Assembly: GCF_006717045.1 (NCBI RefSeq)
Contig: NZ_VFPH01000001.1
Coordinates: 1,984,001-2,048,000 of the forward strand
DNA from: Pseudonocardia cypriaca
Lineage (GTDB): Bacteria; Actinomycetota; Actinomycetes; Mycobacteriales; Pseudonocardiaceae
Direction: 5' to 3'
DNA: 64,000 nt
Below, piece after piece: positions 56,250 through 64,000 of the stretch. The notes below the pieces were generated by a model. The model saw nothing but the letters and a program-made list of their open reading frames with translations. It was not told where the DNA came from and ran no database searches. Both the position numbers and the translations under genes were made by a program. Position 1 is the stretch's first letter. Each line of letters begins with the position of its first letter.

Positions 56250-56690
56250 ATGGCCGACGCTACGACCTCCTCGATCACCATCGCCGCGCCGCCCGAGCAC
56301 GTGATGGCCGTGATCGCCGACTTCCCCGCGTACCCGGAGTGGGCCGAGCAGGTGAAGAGCGTCGAGGTGCTGAGCAGCGGCGACGACGGGCGCGCCGAGC
56401 GGGTCCGGTTCACGATGGACGCCGGACCGATCAAGGACTCCTACACCCTCGACTACAACTGGGCGCCCGACGGCCGCTCGGTGAGCTGGACGTTGGTGAA
56501 GGGGCAGATCCAGAAGGCGCAGAACGGCTCCTACACCCTGGCCGGTACGGCCGGGGAGACCACGGTGACCTACTCGCTCGCCGTGGACCTGAACATCCCG
56601 ATGATCGGCATGCTGCGCCGCAAGGCGGAGAAGGTGATCATCGACACCGCGCTCAAGGGGCTGAAGCGACGGGTCGAGAGCACTTCCTGA
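56250..56690 (+). CDS. SRPBCC family lipid/ligand-binding protein
   Basis: A 146-residue START-like protein. ITIAAPPEHVMAVIADFPAYPEWAEQVKSVEV is the family's conserved first helix-strand unit, and FTMDAGPIKDSYTLDYNWAP and VTYSLAVDLNIPMIG follow. It resembles actinobacterial polyketide cyclase/dehydrase-type proteins next to the ArsA-like ATPase, an arrangement conserved in mycobacteria. Ligand unknown. Confidence 0.85.
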   Translation: MADATTSSITIAAPPEHVMAVIADFPAYPEWAEQVKSVEVLSSGDDGRAERVRFTMDAGPIKDSYTLDYNWAPDGRSVSWTLVKGQIQKAQNGSYTLAGTAGETTVTYSLAVDLNIPMIGMLRRKAEKVIIDTALKGLKRRVESTS

Positions 56691-56739
56691 CGGCCCCGCC
56701 GACAGGTCCGACCTGTTCGCGCGATTACCCTTCCGCGTC

Positions 56740-57963
56740 GTGCGCGTCGTCCTGTTCACCGGCAAGGGAGGCGTCGGCAAGACCACCCTCGCCGCGGCCA
56801 CCGCCGCCCTACTCGCGCGCTCCGGCCGCAAGGTGCTGGCGGTCTCCACCGACCCCGCGCACTCGCTCGGCGACGCGTTCGACGTCGAGCTCGGCGGAGA
56901 GCCCGTCGAGCTCGATCCCGGCCTGTCGGCCGCGCACGTCGACACGCGGTCGCTGCTGGACGGCGCGTGGGCCCGGCTCCAGGGGCACCTCGGCACGCTG
57001 CTGGCAGGCGCGGGCGTCGACGAGCTGATGGCCGACGAGCTCACCGTGCTGCCGGGCGTCGACGACCTGCTCGCCCTCGGTGAGGTGCGCAGGCTCGCGG
57101 AGAGCGGGCTGTGGGAGGTCGTGGTGGTTGACTGCGGCCCCACCGCGGAGACCCTGCGGCTGCTCGGCCTGCCCGAGGCGCTCTCGACCTACCTGGAGCG
57201 GCTGTTCCCGGCGCACCGCCGTGCCGTCCGCGGCCTGATCAGCGGGCTCGCCGCCGGCCGCGAGGCGCAGCCGGCATGGGACCGGGCGATCGGCGCACTG
57301 GACGCGCTCGCTGAGCAGCTGCAGGGGTTGCGCAGTCTGCTCGCCGACCACGACACGACGTCGATCCGGCTCGTGCTCACCCCGGAGCGGGTGGTGGCCG
57401 CGGAGACCCGCCGCACGCTCACCGCGCTGGCGCTCCACGGGCTGCGCGTGGACGCGCTCGTCGCCAACCGGATGATGCCCGAGGCGCCGTCGTCGCTGCG
57501 CGGGCCGGCGGGCCGCTGGCTCCGTGAGCGGTACACCGAGCAGAGCGCGGTGGTCGCCGAGCTCGCCGCGCTGCCGGTACCGCTGCGCGTCGCGGAGCAC
57601 ACGGCCGCCGAACCGACCGGGATGTCCGCGCTGCTCGAGCTCGCCCGCGGCCTCTACGGCACCGACGACCCCGCCGCCGTTCCCGACACCCCGGCCGCCC
57701 CGCTGCTGCAGGTCAACCGCACGGCGGGCAGCGGAACGTCGCTGGACTCGGCGTTCGAGCTCGTCCTGCGCCTGCCCGGGGTGGCAGCCGGCCCCGTCGA
57801 CCTCGTCCGGCTCGACGACGACCTCGCCGTCACCACCGGTGGCACGCGGCGGATGATCGCGCTGCCGCCGGTGCTGCGGCGCTGCACCGTCACCGGCGCC
57901 CACGTCGCGGGCGACGACCTGTGCGTCGCGTTCGTCCCCGACCCCGCGGTCTGGCTCCGGTGA
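56740..57963 (+). CDS. ArsA/GET3-like anion-transporting ATPase
   Basis: A 407-residue P-loop ATPase. The deviant Walker A is FTGKGGVGKTTLAAATAALL (residues 5-24), switch I is STDPAHSLGDAF, and VVVVDCGPTAETLRLLGLPE is switch II. The architecture is ArsA/GET3. In actinobacteria these proteins are not linked to arsenic; a role in handling membrane or tail-anchored proteins is speculative. It overlaps the next gene by GTGA. Confidence 0.88.
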   Translation: MRVVLFTGKGGVGKTTLAAATAALLARSGRKVLAVSTDPAHSLGDAFDVELGGEPVELDPGLSAAHVDTRSLLDGAWARLQGHLGTLLAGAGVDELMADELTVLPGVDDLLALGEVRRLAESGLWEVVVVDCGPTAETLRLLGLPEALSTYLERLFPAHRRAVRGLISGLAAGREAQPAWDRAIGALDALAEQLQGLRSLLADHDTTSIRLVLTPERVVAAETRRTLTALALHGLRVDALVANRMMPEAPSSLRGPAGRWLRERYTEQSAVVAELAALPVPLRVAEHTAAEPTGMSALLELARGLYGTDDPAAVPDTPAAPLLQVNRTAGSGTSLDSAFELVLRLPGVAAGPVDLVRLDDDLAVTTGGTRRMIALPPVLRRCTVTGAHVAGDDLCVAFVPDPAVWLR

Positions 57964-58310
57964 ACGCGCCGGATGATTGCGGCGGGCACGAGGGGATCGG
58001 GGAGGACCTCAGGACGCTCGCGCTGGCCGCGCTCGACCGGATCGACCCGGTGCTCGAGCGGCTCCGCGCCGAACCGGCCAGCGAGGCGCCCGAGACCTGC
58101 GCCTCGTGCCCGGTCTGCGCCGTCATCGCCGCGCTGCGCGGCGAACGCCCCGAGCTCGCCGTCCGACTGGCCGAGCACGGCGCCGGGCTCGTGGCCGTGT
58201 TGCGGACGGCGCTGCAGGAGGGCGCCGCCGCTCCGGCGACCACGGACCTGACCGACCCGCCGCCCGCGCGTCGAGTGCAGCGGATCCGGGTCGATCGGCG
58301 ATGCTCATGA
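57960..58310 (+). CDS. Conserved hypothetical protein with CASCPVC motif
   Basis: A 116-residue protein coupled to the ATPase before it (GTGA overlap) and to the kinase after it (ATGA overlap). CASCPVCAVIAALRGERPEL contains a C-x2-C-x2-C arrangement preceded by a helix (LALAALDRIDPVLERLRAE). The tail is Arg-rich. It is conserved in this neighbourhood across actinobacteria. A metal-binding accessory to the ATPase is possible but not shown. Confidence 0.75.
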   Translation: MNAPDDCGGHEGIGEDLRTLALAALDRIDPVLERLRAEPASEAPETCASCPVCAVIAALRGERPELAVRLAEHGAGLVAVLRTALQEGAAAPATTDLTDPPPARRVQRIRVDRRCS

Positions 58311-59263
58311 CGGTGCTGACCATCGGCGTCGACGTCGGCGGGACGAGCGTGCGGGCCGGGGTCGTCGACGCGGAGGGCAACGTCCACGACACCGCACGCA
58401 CCCCCACCCCGCGCAGCGAGGCCGCCCTGGAGGCCGCGCTCGCCGGCGTGATCGGAGAGCTCGCGGCGCGGCACCCGGTCGCGGCGGTCGGGCTCGCGCT
58501 CGCCGGGTTCGTCACGCCCGACCGGCGGGGCGTCCGGTTCGCGCCGCACCTGTCCTGGCGCGACGCGCCGGTCGCCGACCGGATCGCCGAGCGGATCGGC
58601 CTGCCGGTCGTCGTCGAGCACGACGCGAACGCGGCCGCGCTGGCCGAGCGGCACTTCGGGGCCGCTTCGGGGGCAGGCACGGTTGTGTTCGTCGCGCTCG
58701 GCACCGGCATCGGCTCGGCCCTCCTGATCGGCGGCGAGCTGTACCGGGGTGCGTTCGGGGTGGCGCCCGAGCTGGGGCACCTGCGCGTCGTGCCCGACGG
58801 GCGGCCGTGCCCCTGCGGGAAGAACGGCTGCTGGGAGCGCTATTGCAGCGGCACGGCACTGGCCACGACCGCCGTCGAGCTGCTCGCCCGCAACCCCGGC
58901 GGCTCGCCGCTGCTGCGCAGGCTCGTGGCGGGCGACCCGGGCCGCGTCACCGGGCAGCGGGTGGCCGCCGCCGCGCGCGATGGCGATCCGGTGGCCGTCG
59001 CCGCGATGGACGAGCTCGCCCGCTGGCTCGGAGAGGGCCTCGCGCTGGTGGCCGACGTCTTCGACCCGGAGCTGGTGGTGATCGGCGGGGGTGTGTCGGG
59101 GTCGGCGCCGCTCTTCCTCGACGAGGCGCGCGAGCACTACGCGACCACGGTCACCGGCGCGGGCCGCCGCCCGCTGGCCCGCATCCGCACGGCGCAGCTG
59201 GGCGAGGCGGCCGCGGTGGTGGGCGCGGCACAGCTGGCCCGGGAAGTCGCGCACCGCCGCTGA
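58307..59263 (+). CDS. ROK family glucokinase
   Basis: A 318-residue sugar kinase. The phosphate motif is IGVDVGGTSVRAGVVD, the catalytic Asp is in VEHDANAAALAE, and the zinc-binding CPCGKNGCWERYCSG is the ROK consensus C-x-C-G-x2-G-C-x-E. It probably phosphorylates glucose with ATP, feeding glycolysis; polyphosphate use by some actinobacterial ROK kinases cannot be excluded. An ATG two codons upstream is an alternative start. Confidence 0.9.
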   Translation: MTVLTIGVDVGGTSVRAGVVDAEGNVHDTARTPTPRSEAALEAALAGVIGELAARHPVAAVGLALAGFVTPDRRGVRFAPHLSWRDAPVADRIAERIGLPVVVEHDANAAALAERHFGAASGAGTVVFVALGTGIGSALLIGGELYRGAFGVAPELGHLRVVPDGRPCPCGKNGCWERYCSGTALATTAVELLARNPGGSPLLRRLVAGDPGRVTGQRVAAAARDGDPVAVAAMDELARWLGEGLALVADVFDPELVVIGGGVSGSAPLFLDEAREHYATTVTGAGRRPLARIRTAQLGEAAAVVGAAQLAREVAHRR

Positions 59264-59266
59264 TGG

Positions 59267-59323
59267 TTCCGACGAACGGCGCGTTCGTCGGATAGGTACC
59301 GACGAACGCGCCGCTCGTCGGAA
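59267..59323. repeat. 25-bp inverted repeat between convergent genes (family D)
   Basis: The arm 59267-59291 (starting TTCCGACGAACGGCGCG) matches 59299-59323 in inverse orientation at 24 of 25 positions, with a seven-base loop ATAGGTA. Each arm is itself partly self-complementary (CCGACGAACG and CGTTCGTCGG). It begins three bases after the ROK kinase stop and ends seven bases before the end of the leftward gene. Confidence 0.9.
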
Positions 59324-59329
59324 CGGGAG

Positions 59330-59854
59330 TCAGATCACTGCGCCGTCGTCGTCGCCGTCGTCGGTGCGGTCCGGCGGGTCGGGCCACAGGCGGAGCACCA
59401 GCCAGCCCAGGCCGGCCGCGAGCCCCACCAGGCCCAGCGGGAGGCCGTAGATCTCGGAGACACCCAGCCAGCCGGGGGACACGACCAGCACCAGTCCGAT
59501 GGCGATCAGGGTGAGCCCGACCAACGCCGGCGGGCCGAGGCGGGGCAGCGGGGGCGGCTCCGGGGGGATGAAGTGCTCGTCCTCGGGCAGCGTCGGGGGG
59601 ATGTAGGAGCGCGGCGGCAGGGGCGGCGCGGCCGGCGGAGCGGGCGCGGTCTCCCGGGGGGCGGCGTCGGGCTTCGGTGTCGCGTCGGGCGCCTCGTCGT
59701 CGGGCAGGAGGCCGTCGGGCGCCAGGTCGGCGGGTCCCAGGTCGGCGGGCCACTGGGGCACGTCGCCCTCGTTCCGCCAGAGCGCCACGATCGCGTCGAA
59801 CTCGTCGGGCGCCGCGCCGTCGGGCTGGGGGCGCTCGTCGGGATCGCGGTTCAC
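59330..59854 (-). CDS. Proline-rich two-helix membrane protein, hypothetical
   Basis: A 174-residue protein with a GTG start (MNRDPDERPQPDGAAPDEFD); GGAGG lies close upstream. Residues about 1-105 are acidic and Pro/Ala-rich, likely disordered and cytoplasmic. Two hydrophobic helices follow (LVGLTLIAIGLVLVVSPGWL and LGLVGLAAGLGWLVLRLW), then a very acidic tail (DRTDDGDDDG). It is conserved between ROK kinase and PlsC genes in relatives. Role unknown. Confidence 0.78.
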   Translation of the reverse strand: MNRDPDERPQPDGAAPDEFDAIVALWRNEGDVPQWPADLGPADLAPDGLLPDDEAPDATPKPDAAPRETAPAPPAAPPLPPRSYIPPTLPEDEHFIPPEPPPLPRLGPPALVGLTLIAIGLVLVVSPGWLGVSEIYGLPLGLVGLAAGLGWLVLRLWPDPPDRTDDGDDDGAVI

Positions 59855-60028
59855 GCGGCCTCCTCCCTCGGTGCGGGCCGGCGCAGCGGGAACACCATCC
59901 TGACACGAGTGCACCGGGGGAGGGGAAGAGTTCGCCCCCAGTTGCGGAGCCGATACCCCGGTGCCCGTTGTCGCCGGCTCCGGCCGCTCCGTAGGCTGGC
60001 GCAGTCGAGCTGGAGGGGGCACGCCCAG

Positions 60029-60811
60029 GTGTTGTACTGGTGGTCCAAGTACGTCCTCCTCGGCCCCCTGCTGCGGCTGTTCTTCCGGCCCTCCATCGAA
60101 GGCGTCGAGCACGTCCCCACGCAGGGCGGGGCGATCCTGGCGAGCAACCACCTCGCCGTCGCCGACTCGTTCTTCCTGCCGCTGCTCGTGCCCCGGCGCA
60201 TCACGTTCCTTGCCAAGCGCGAGTACTTCACCCAGCCGGGCCTCGTCGGTTGGTTCAAGAAGATCTTCTTCACCGGCGTGGGCCAGGTGCCGATCGACCG
60301 CTCCGGCGGGTCGGCGGCGCAGGCGGCGATGGACACCGCCGTCCGGCTGCTGCGCGAGGGCAACCTGCTGGGCATCTACCCCGAGGGCACCCGATCGCCC
60401 GACGGTCGCCTCTACAAGGGCAAGACCGGCGTGGCGCGGATGGCGCTCGAGGCGAACGTCAAGGTGATCCCGGTGGCGATGATCGGCACCGACAAGGTCA
60501 ACCCCATCGGGTCACGGATGTGGCGACCGCGCAAGGTCCGCATCAAGATCGGCCCCCCGCTGGACTTCTCCCGGTACGCGGGTATGGCGGGCGACCGGTT
60601 CATCGAGCGCTCGATGACCGACGAGATCATGTACGCCCTGATGGAGCTGACCGGTCAGACCTACGTCGACCTGTACGCGGCGTCGGTGAAGGAGAAGGCG
60701 GCGGCCGCGGAGTCCGGCGCCGCCGCCACCCCCACGCCGCCGATCCCCACCGACGGCGAGGGCGACGACGGTCGCGGAGCGAGCCGGGTGCCGGGCACCC
60801 GGGCGAGCTAG
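60029..60811 (+). CDS. plsC: 1-acyl-sn-glycerol-3-phosphate acyltransferase (PlsC family)
   Basis: A 260-residue membrane acyltransferase. The catalytic H-x4-D is in ASNHLAVADS and the phosphate-binding segment is YPEGTRSPDG; FTGVGQVPIDRSGG is the third block. It makes phosphatidic acid from lysophosphatidate and acyl-CoA in the cytoplasmic membrane. The GTG start has GGAGGGGG upstream. The C-terminal 35 residues are low-complexity and acidic. Confidence 0.9.
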   Translation: MLYWWSKYVLLGPLLRLFFRPSIEGVEHVPTQGGAILASNHLAVADSFFLPLLVPRRITFLAKREYFTQPGLVGWFKKIFFTGVGQVPIDRSGGSAAQAAMDTAVRLLREGNLLGIYPEGTRSPDGRLYKGKTGVARMALEANVKVIPVAMIGTDKVNPIGSRMWRPRKVRIKIGPPLDFSRYAGMAGDRFIERSMTDEIMYALMELTGQTYVDLYAASVKEKAAAAESGAAATPTPPIPTDGEGDDGRGASRVPGTRAS

Positions 60812-60859
60812 CACCACCCCAGGTCAGCCCGCCCTACGAGCGGGTAATACCGTGCGGGT

Positions 60860-61597
60860 GTGGCGCGATGGTCGGGTGTGGCGGAGCCGGACGACCCCCT
60901 GCGCGCCGACGACGCACTCGTCGGCGCGCAGCACGAGGACGTCCTGCTCGGTTCCGACCCCGTGGACGACGACGAGCCGGCCGATCCGGTCCTCGACGAG
61001 GTCGAGGAGAACCCGGTTGCCGTCGCGGTGCTGGACGACCGTCCCACCACCGAGCTCCCACGCCTCGTGGTCGGGCCCGCCCCCGAGCCGCCCGGCAGGT
61101 GGGCGGGCGCGGCACCGTGGGCGGTGTTCGCCGTCGTCGCCGTCGTCGTGATCACGGCGACCAGCACGTGGGCGTCGTGGTTGCAGGGCCCCACGGCCCA
61201 ACGCCAGAGCTTCACCGGGCTGATGCAGCCGGTGCCGACGTCCGCCGCGGCTGCTCCGCAGGCCGCGCCGGTCGCGCCTGCGCCGTCCCCGGACCCCGAG
61301 CCCGAGGTCGAGCCGCAGCCCGAGCCGGTACGGGAGCCGGTGGCGCGGCCCACCCAGCGACCGCGGACGACCCGGACACCGGCGCCGGCGGCTCCTCGTC
61401 CGACAGGCGCGGCCGTGAACGGGACCGTCACCACGAGCGGGAAGCCTGCGGCCGAGTCCGCGCCGAAGACGTCCGCTCCGGGCGCCGCGGCCGGCGCCGC
61501 CAACGCGGAAGCCGCCGAGACGGACGACGAGAGGGACGCGGACAAGGATCCGGCCGACGCGGACAAGGCGCAGCCGGAAGACGAGAAGGACGACTAG
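60860..61597 (+). CDS. Single-pass membrane protein with Pro-rich outer domain, hypothetical
   Basis: A 245-residue protein with an acidic cytoplasmic N-terminus (residues 1-75), one transmembrane helix (WAVFAVVAVVVITATSTW, about 88-105), and a Pro/Ala/Glu-rich outer region followed by a highly acidic tail. There is no signal cleavage site, so it is a type II membrane protein. No family is recognised. It may interact with the cell wall. The gene lies between plsC and the exoribonuclease gene. Confidence 0.7.
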   Translation: MARWSGVAEPDDPLRADDALVGAQHEDVLLGSDPVDDDEPADPVLDEVEENPVAVAVLDDRPTTELPRLVVGPAPEPPGRWAGAAPWAVFAVVAVVVITATSTWASWLQGPTAQRQSFTGLMQPVPTSAAAAPQAAPVAPAPSPDPEPEVEPQPEPVREPVARPTQRPRTTRTPAPAAPRPTGAAVNGTVTTSGKPAAESAPKTSAPGAAAGAANAEAAETDDERDADKDPADADKAQPEDEKDD

Positions 61598-61654
61598 ACC
61601 GCCGGACGGGCCGGCGCCGCACATGTGATGAGCATCGTCAACTAACCTCTCGAC

Positions 61655-62143
61655 GTGCGGTTCTTCTACGACTGCGAGTTCATCGAGGACGGGACGACCA
61701 TCGACCTGGTGTCGATCGGCGTGGTCGGGGAGGACGGGCGTGAGTTCTACGCGGTGTCCACCGAGTTCGACCCGAGCCGGGCGGGGGCGTGGGTTCGTGC
61801 CAACGTGTTGCCGAAGCTGCCCTCACCAGCGGATCCGGCGTGGTGCTCACGCGCTCAGCTGCGCGCCGACCTGCTGAAGTTCCTCACCGCGGCGCCGGGG
61901 GACGTGGAGCTGTGGGCCTGGATCGCGGCGTACGACCACGTGGCGCTCTGCCAGCTGTGGGGCGCCATGCCGGCGCTGCCGCGAGCGCTGCCGCGCTTCA
62001 CGCGGGAGCTGCGGCAGCGCTGGGAGGAGGCGGGGCGGCCACCGCTCCCACCGCCCACGGCCGACGCGCACGACGCACTTGCCGATGCGCGGCTCAACCG
62101 CAGGCGCTGGGAGGCGATCGAGGCGGCGGTGGCCGCCCGCTGA
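61655..62143 (+). CDS. Exoribonuclease AS (polyadenylate-specific 3'-exoribonuclease)
   Basis: A 162-residue DEDD nuclease, orthologous to mycobacterial Rv2179c. The acidic residues are in FYDCEFIEDG (D6, E8), AWIAAYDHVALCQLWG (D), and DAHDALADARLNRRRWEAIE (H and D). These enzymes remove poly(A) 3' tails from RNA. The gene is short, GTG-initiated, and sits by the DAHP synthase gene as in related genomes. Confidence 0.9.
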   Translation: MRFFYDCEFIEDGTTIDLVSIGVVGEDGREFYAVSTEFDPSRAGAWVRANVLPKLPSPADPAWCSRAQLRADLLKFLTAAPGDVELWAWIAAYDHVALCQLWGAMPALPRALPRFTRELRQRWEEAGRPPLPPPTADAHDALADARLNRRRWEAIEAAVAAR

Positions 62144-62165
62144 CGCTGGATCAGGTCCGGATCGT

Positions 62166-62309
62166 CTACGTGAAGATGCTCACGCCGCCCGGGCCGACGA
62201 GCAGCCCGACGATGATGAGCACGATTCCCCAGAGCATCTGCCCGCGCAGGAGCGAGAGCACGCCTGCGACGACGAGGATCACTGCGACAATCCACAATAG
62301 AGTCGACAT
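62166..62309 (-). CDS. GPGG-motif small membrane protein
   Basis: A 47-residue protein with two hydrophobic helices (LLWIVAVILVVAGVLSLL and MLWGIVLIIVGLLV) and the C-terminal GPGGVSIFT. The end motif is diagnostic of a conserved actinobacterial family of unknown function. Located between the convergent exoribonuclease gene and the divergent DAHP synthase gene; its small size makes it easy to miss. Confidence 0.88.
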   Translation of the reverse strand: MSTLLWIVAVILVVAGVLSLLRGQMLWGIVLIIVGLLVGPGGVSIFT

Positions 62310-62384
62310 GCACGAGAGTTCCCAGGGAGCCGGAATGGAATCCGGCCGAACGGGTGGTCACGGCAGGTCCTACTCTTGGTCCTC

Positions 62385-63773
62385 GTGAACTGGACGGTCG
62401 ACGCACCGGTCGAGGTGCTGCCCGAGTTGCCTCCGCTGCCCCCTGACCTGCGGGCCCGTCTCGACGACGCGCTGTCCCGCCCGGCCGCGCAGCAGCCCGA
62501 GTGGCCAGACGCCGAGCACGTCGCCCACGTCCGCACCGTGCTCGAGAGTGTGCCCCCGGTCACACTGCCGCCGGAGGTCGACCGGCTGCGGGAGCGGCTC
62601 GCAGCCGTTGCGAGGGGCGAGGCGTTCCTCCTGCAGGGCGGCGACTGCGCCGAGACGTTCGTCGACAACACCGAACCGCACATCCGGGCCACCATCCGCA
62701 CGCTGCTGCAGATGGCGATCGTGCTGACCTACGGCGCCTCGCTGCCCGTGGTCAAGGTGGGCCGGATCGCGGGTCAGTACGCCAAGCCGCGCAGCGCCCC
62801 CGTCGACGCGCTGGGCCTGCCGTCCTACCGCGGTGACATCGTCAACTCGCTCGTGGCCACCCCGGAGGCCCGGGTGCCCGACCCGTCCCGCATGGTGCGC
62901 GCCTACGCCAACGCGGGCGCGGCGATGAACCTGGTGCGGGCGCTCACCGCCACCGGCATGGCCGACCTCACGATGGTGCACGACTGGAACAAGGACTTCG
63001 TGCGCACCTCTCCCGCCGGGGAGCGGTTCGAGGACATCGCCACCGAGATCGAGCGCGCCCTCAACTTCATGCAGGCGTGCGGCGTGGATGACCACAACCT
63101 GCACAGCGTCGAGTTCTACGCCAGCCACGAGGCGCTGCTCATCGACTACGAGCGCTCGTTGCTGCGCCTGGACGTCACCCGCCCGGAACCGCGGCTGTAC
63201 GACCTCTCGGCGCACTTCCTGTGGATCGGGGAGCGCACCCGCCAGCTCGACGGCGCCCACATCGCGTTCGCAGAGCTGCTCTCCAACCCGATCGGGCTGA
63301 AGATCGGCCCGACCACCACGCCGGAGCTGGCCGTCGAGTACGTCGAACGGCTCGACCCGCACGCCACGCCGGGCCGCCTCACGCTCGTCAGCCGCATGGG
63401 CAACGGGCGGGTCCGGGACGTGCTGCCGGCGATCGTGGAGAAGGTCGAGGCGTCCGGGCACAAGGTCATCTGGCAGTGCGACCCGATGCACGGCAACACC
63501 CACGAGTCCACCACCGGCTACAAGACCCGCCACTTCGACCGGATCGTCGACGAGGTGCAGGGCTTCTTCGAGGTCCACCGCGCGCTCGGCACCCACCCGG
63601 GCGGCATCCACGTCGAGGTCACCGGCGAGGACGTCACCGAGTGCCTCGGCGGTGCCCAGGAGATCTCCGACGCCGACCTCTCCGGCCGCTACGAGACCGC
63701 CTGCGACCCGCGCCTGAACACCCAGCAGTCGCTGGAGCTCGCGTTCCTCGTGGCGGAGATGCTGCGCGGCTGA
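62385..63773 (+). CDS. aroG: Class II 3-deoxy-D-arabino-heptulosonate 7-phosphate synthase
   Basis: A 462-residue enzyme that joins PEP and erythrose 4-phosphate, the first step of the shikimate pathway. LLQGGDCAETFVDN, IWQCDPMHGNTHESTTGYKTRHFD and EDVTECLGGAQEI are class II DAHP synthase signatures and carry the metal and PEP ligands. The length matches the mycobacterial enzyme, which is feedback regulated by aromatic amino acids through an N-terminal extension also present here. The start chosen is the GTG; a TTG three codons before is an alternative. Confidence 0.96.
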   Translation: MNWTVDAPVEVLPELPPLPPDLRARLDDALSRPAAQQPEWPDAEHVAHVRTVLESVPPVTLPPEVDRLRERLAAVARGEAFLLQGGDCAETFVDNTEPHIRATIRTLLQMAIVLTYGASLPVVKVGRIAGQYAKPRSAPVDALGLPSYRGDIVNSLVATPEARVPDPSRMVRAYANAGAAMNLVRALTATGMADLTMVHDWNKDFVRTSPAGERFEDIATEIERALNFMQACGVDDHNLHSVEFYASHEALLIDYERSLLRLDVTRPEPRLYDLSAHFLWIGERTRQLDGAHIAFAELLSNPIGLKIGPTTTPELAVEYVERLDPHATPGRLTLVSRMGNGRVRDVLPAIVEKVEASGHKVIWQCDPMHGNTHESTTGYKTRHFDRIVDEVQGFFEVHRALGTHPGGIHVEVTGEDVTECLGGAQEISDADLSGRYETACDPRLNTQQSLELAFLVAEMLRG

Positions 63774-64000
63774 TCGCCGCGCCGGCTGCGCGATCGGGCG
63801 GGCCGGCGTCCGATGGTCTCGAGCCGACATCACTCACCAGGCCTTTTTCGCAGCGCCGCGCATCATCCAGGCCAACCTCCACCAGGCCTTCGGTGGCGCC
63901 GCGCATGGTGCGGGGCCGCCCCTCACGCCTCAAGGGCGCCTGCGGCGTCGCTTCGCGATCGCTGCGCGACCCTTGACCCGTGAGCCTCTGCGGCCCCTCT
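63774..64000. other. Gene-free 3' end with hairpin and short direct repeats
   Basis: No gene is seen. CACCAGGCCTT occurs at 63835-63845 and 63880-63890, each followed by GCGCCGCGCAT. A 15-base arm CTCACGCCTCAAGGG (63922-63936) is inverted at 63970-63984 with two mismatches, forming a hairpin after the DAHP synthase gene. These look like terminator or dispersed repeat sequences. Confidence 0.55.

Overview
The window is very GC-rich actinobacterial DNA, best matched to the Pseudonocardiales (a Pseudonocardia-like organism). The evidence is a qcrCAB-ctaE respiratory block, FprA ferredoxin reductase, a PimB-type mannosyltransferase, class II DAHP synthase, an orthologue of mycobacterial exoribonuclease AS, F420-type enzymes, a DUF5753/DUF397 regulatory module, many GTG starts and frequent ATGA/GTGA stop-start overlaps. 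The genus is inferred from gene content only.

Layout. 0-5.6 kb: the start of a probable sigma factor gene, a secreted DUF4397 protein, a RmlD-like reductase, a decayed F420-reductase gene, an azoreductase/MarR divergent pair with two operators, and a FAD amine oxidoreductase. 5.7-12.4 kb: catabolic and redox genes (cyclase, PcaB-like lyase, AlkZ-like protein, GlxA-type regulator, enoyl-CoA hydratase, FprA). 12.5-18 kb: a DrrAB exporter with its MarR regulator, an epimerase, an MFS transporter and two tandem small membrane proteins.

18.1-28.3 kb is the most distinctive region. A translationally coupled operon encodes diaminobutyrate aminotransferase, aspartate kinase and a 1367-residue Pls-type membrane NRPS (adenylation, carrier, then three hexapeptide-repeat domains alternating with transmembrane pairs). 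An M28 peptidase lipoprotein follows. Together these suggest a homopolymer of L-2,4-diaminobutyrate, a cationic antimicrobial polymer like epsilon-poly-lysine. The block is bracketed by 270-bp direct repeats of the 3' end of an LLM oxidoreductase gene, as if inserted there or rearranged by duplication. The left repeat is fused to a broken M28 gene.

28-43 kb: LLM oxidoreductase, a STAS protein, an XRE-DUF5753 regulator with two DUF397 partners, GT87, qcrBAC-ctaE, an atypical receiver protein with trpD, an Lrp-type ligand-binding protein, a large NB-ARC/TPR regulator, and a DEDDh exonuclease-GIY-YIG fusion. 43-47.5 kb: a NYN-domain protein, a Cys-rich protein, an NlpC/P60 hydrolase and a PimB-like enzyme. 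47.4-51.7 kb: a complete selenocysteine system (tRNA-Sec, selD, selA, selB). 51.8-64 kb: fatty acyl-CoA ligase, a 1-kb gene-free region holding a large imperfect inverted repeat, a phosphoesterase, an ArsA-like ATPase operon with a ROK kinase, PlsC, exoribonuclease AS, a GPGG small protein and DAHP synthase.

Gene ends throughout carry strong self-complementary repeats. One motif recurs at two loci 26.6 kb apart, and another shows a 22-bp direct-repeat period. They look like lineage-specific terminators or small dispersed repeats.
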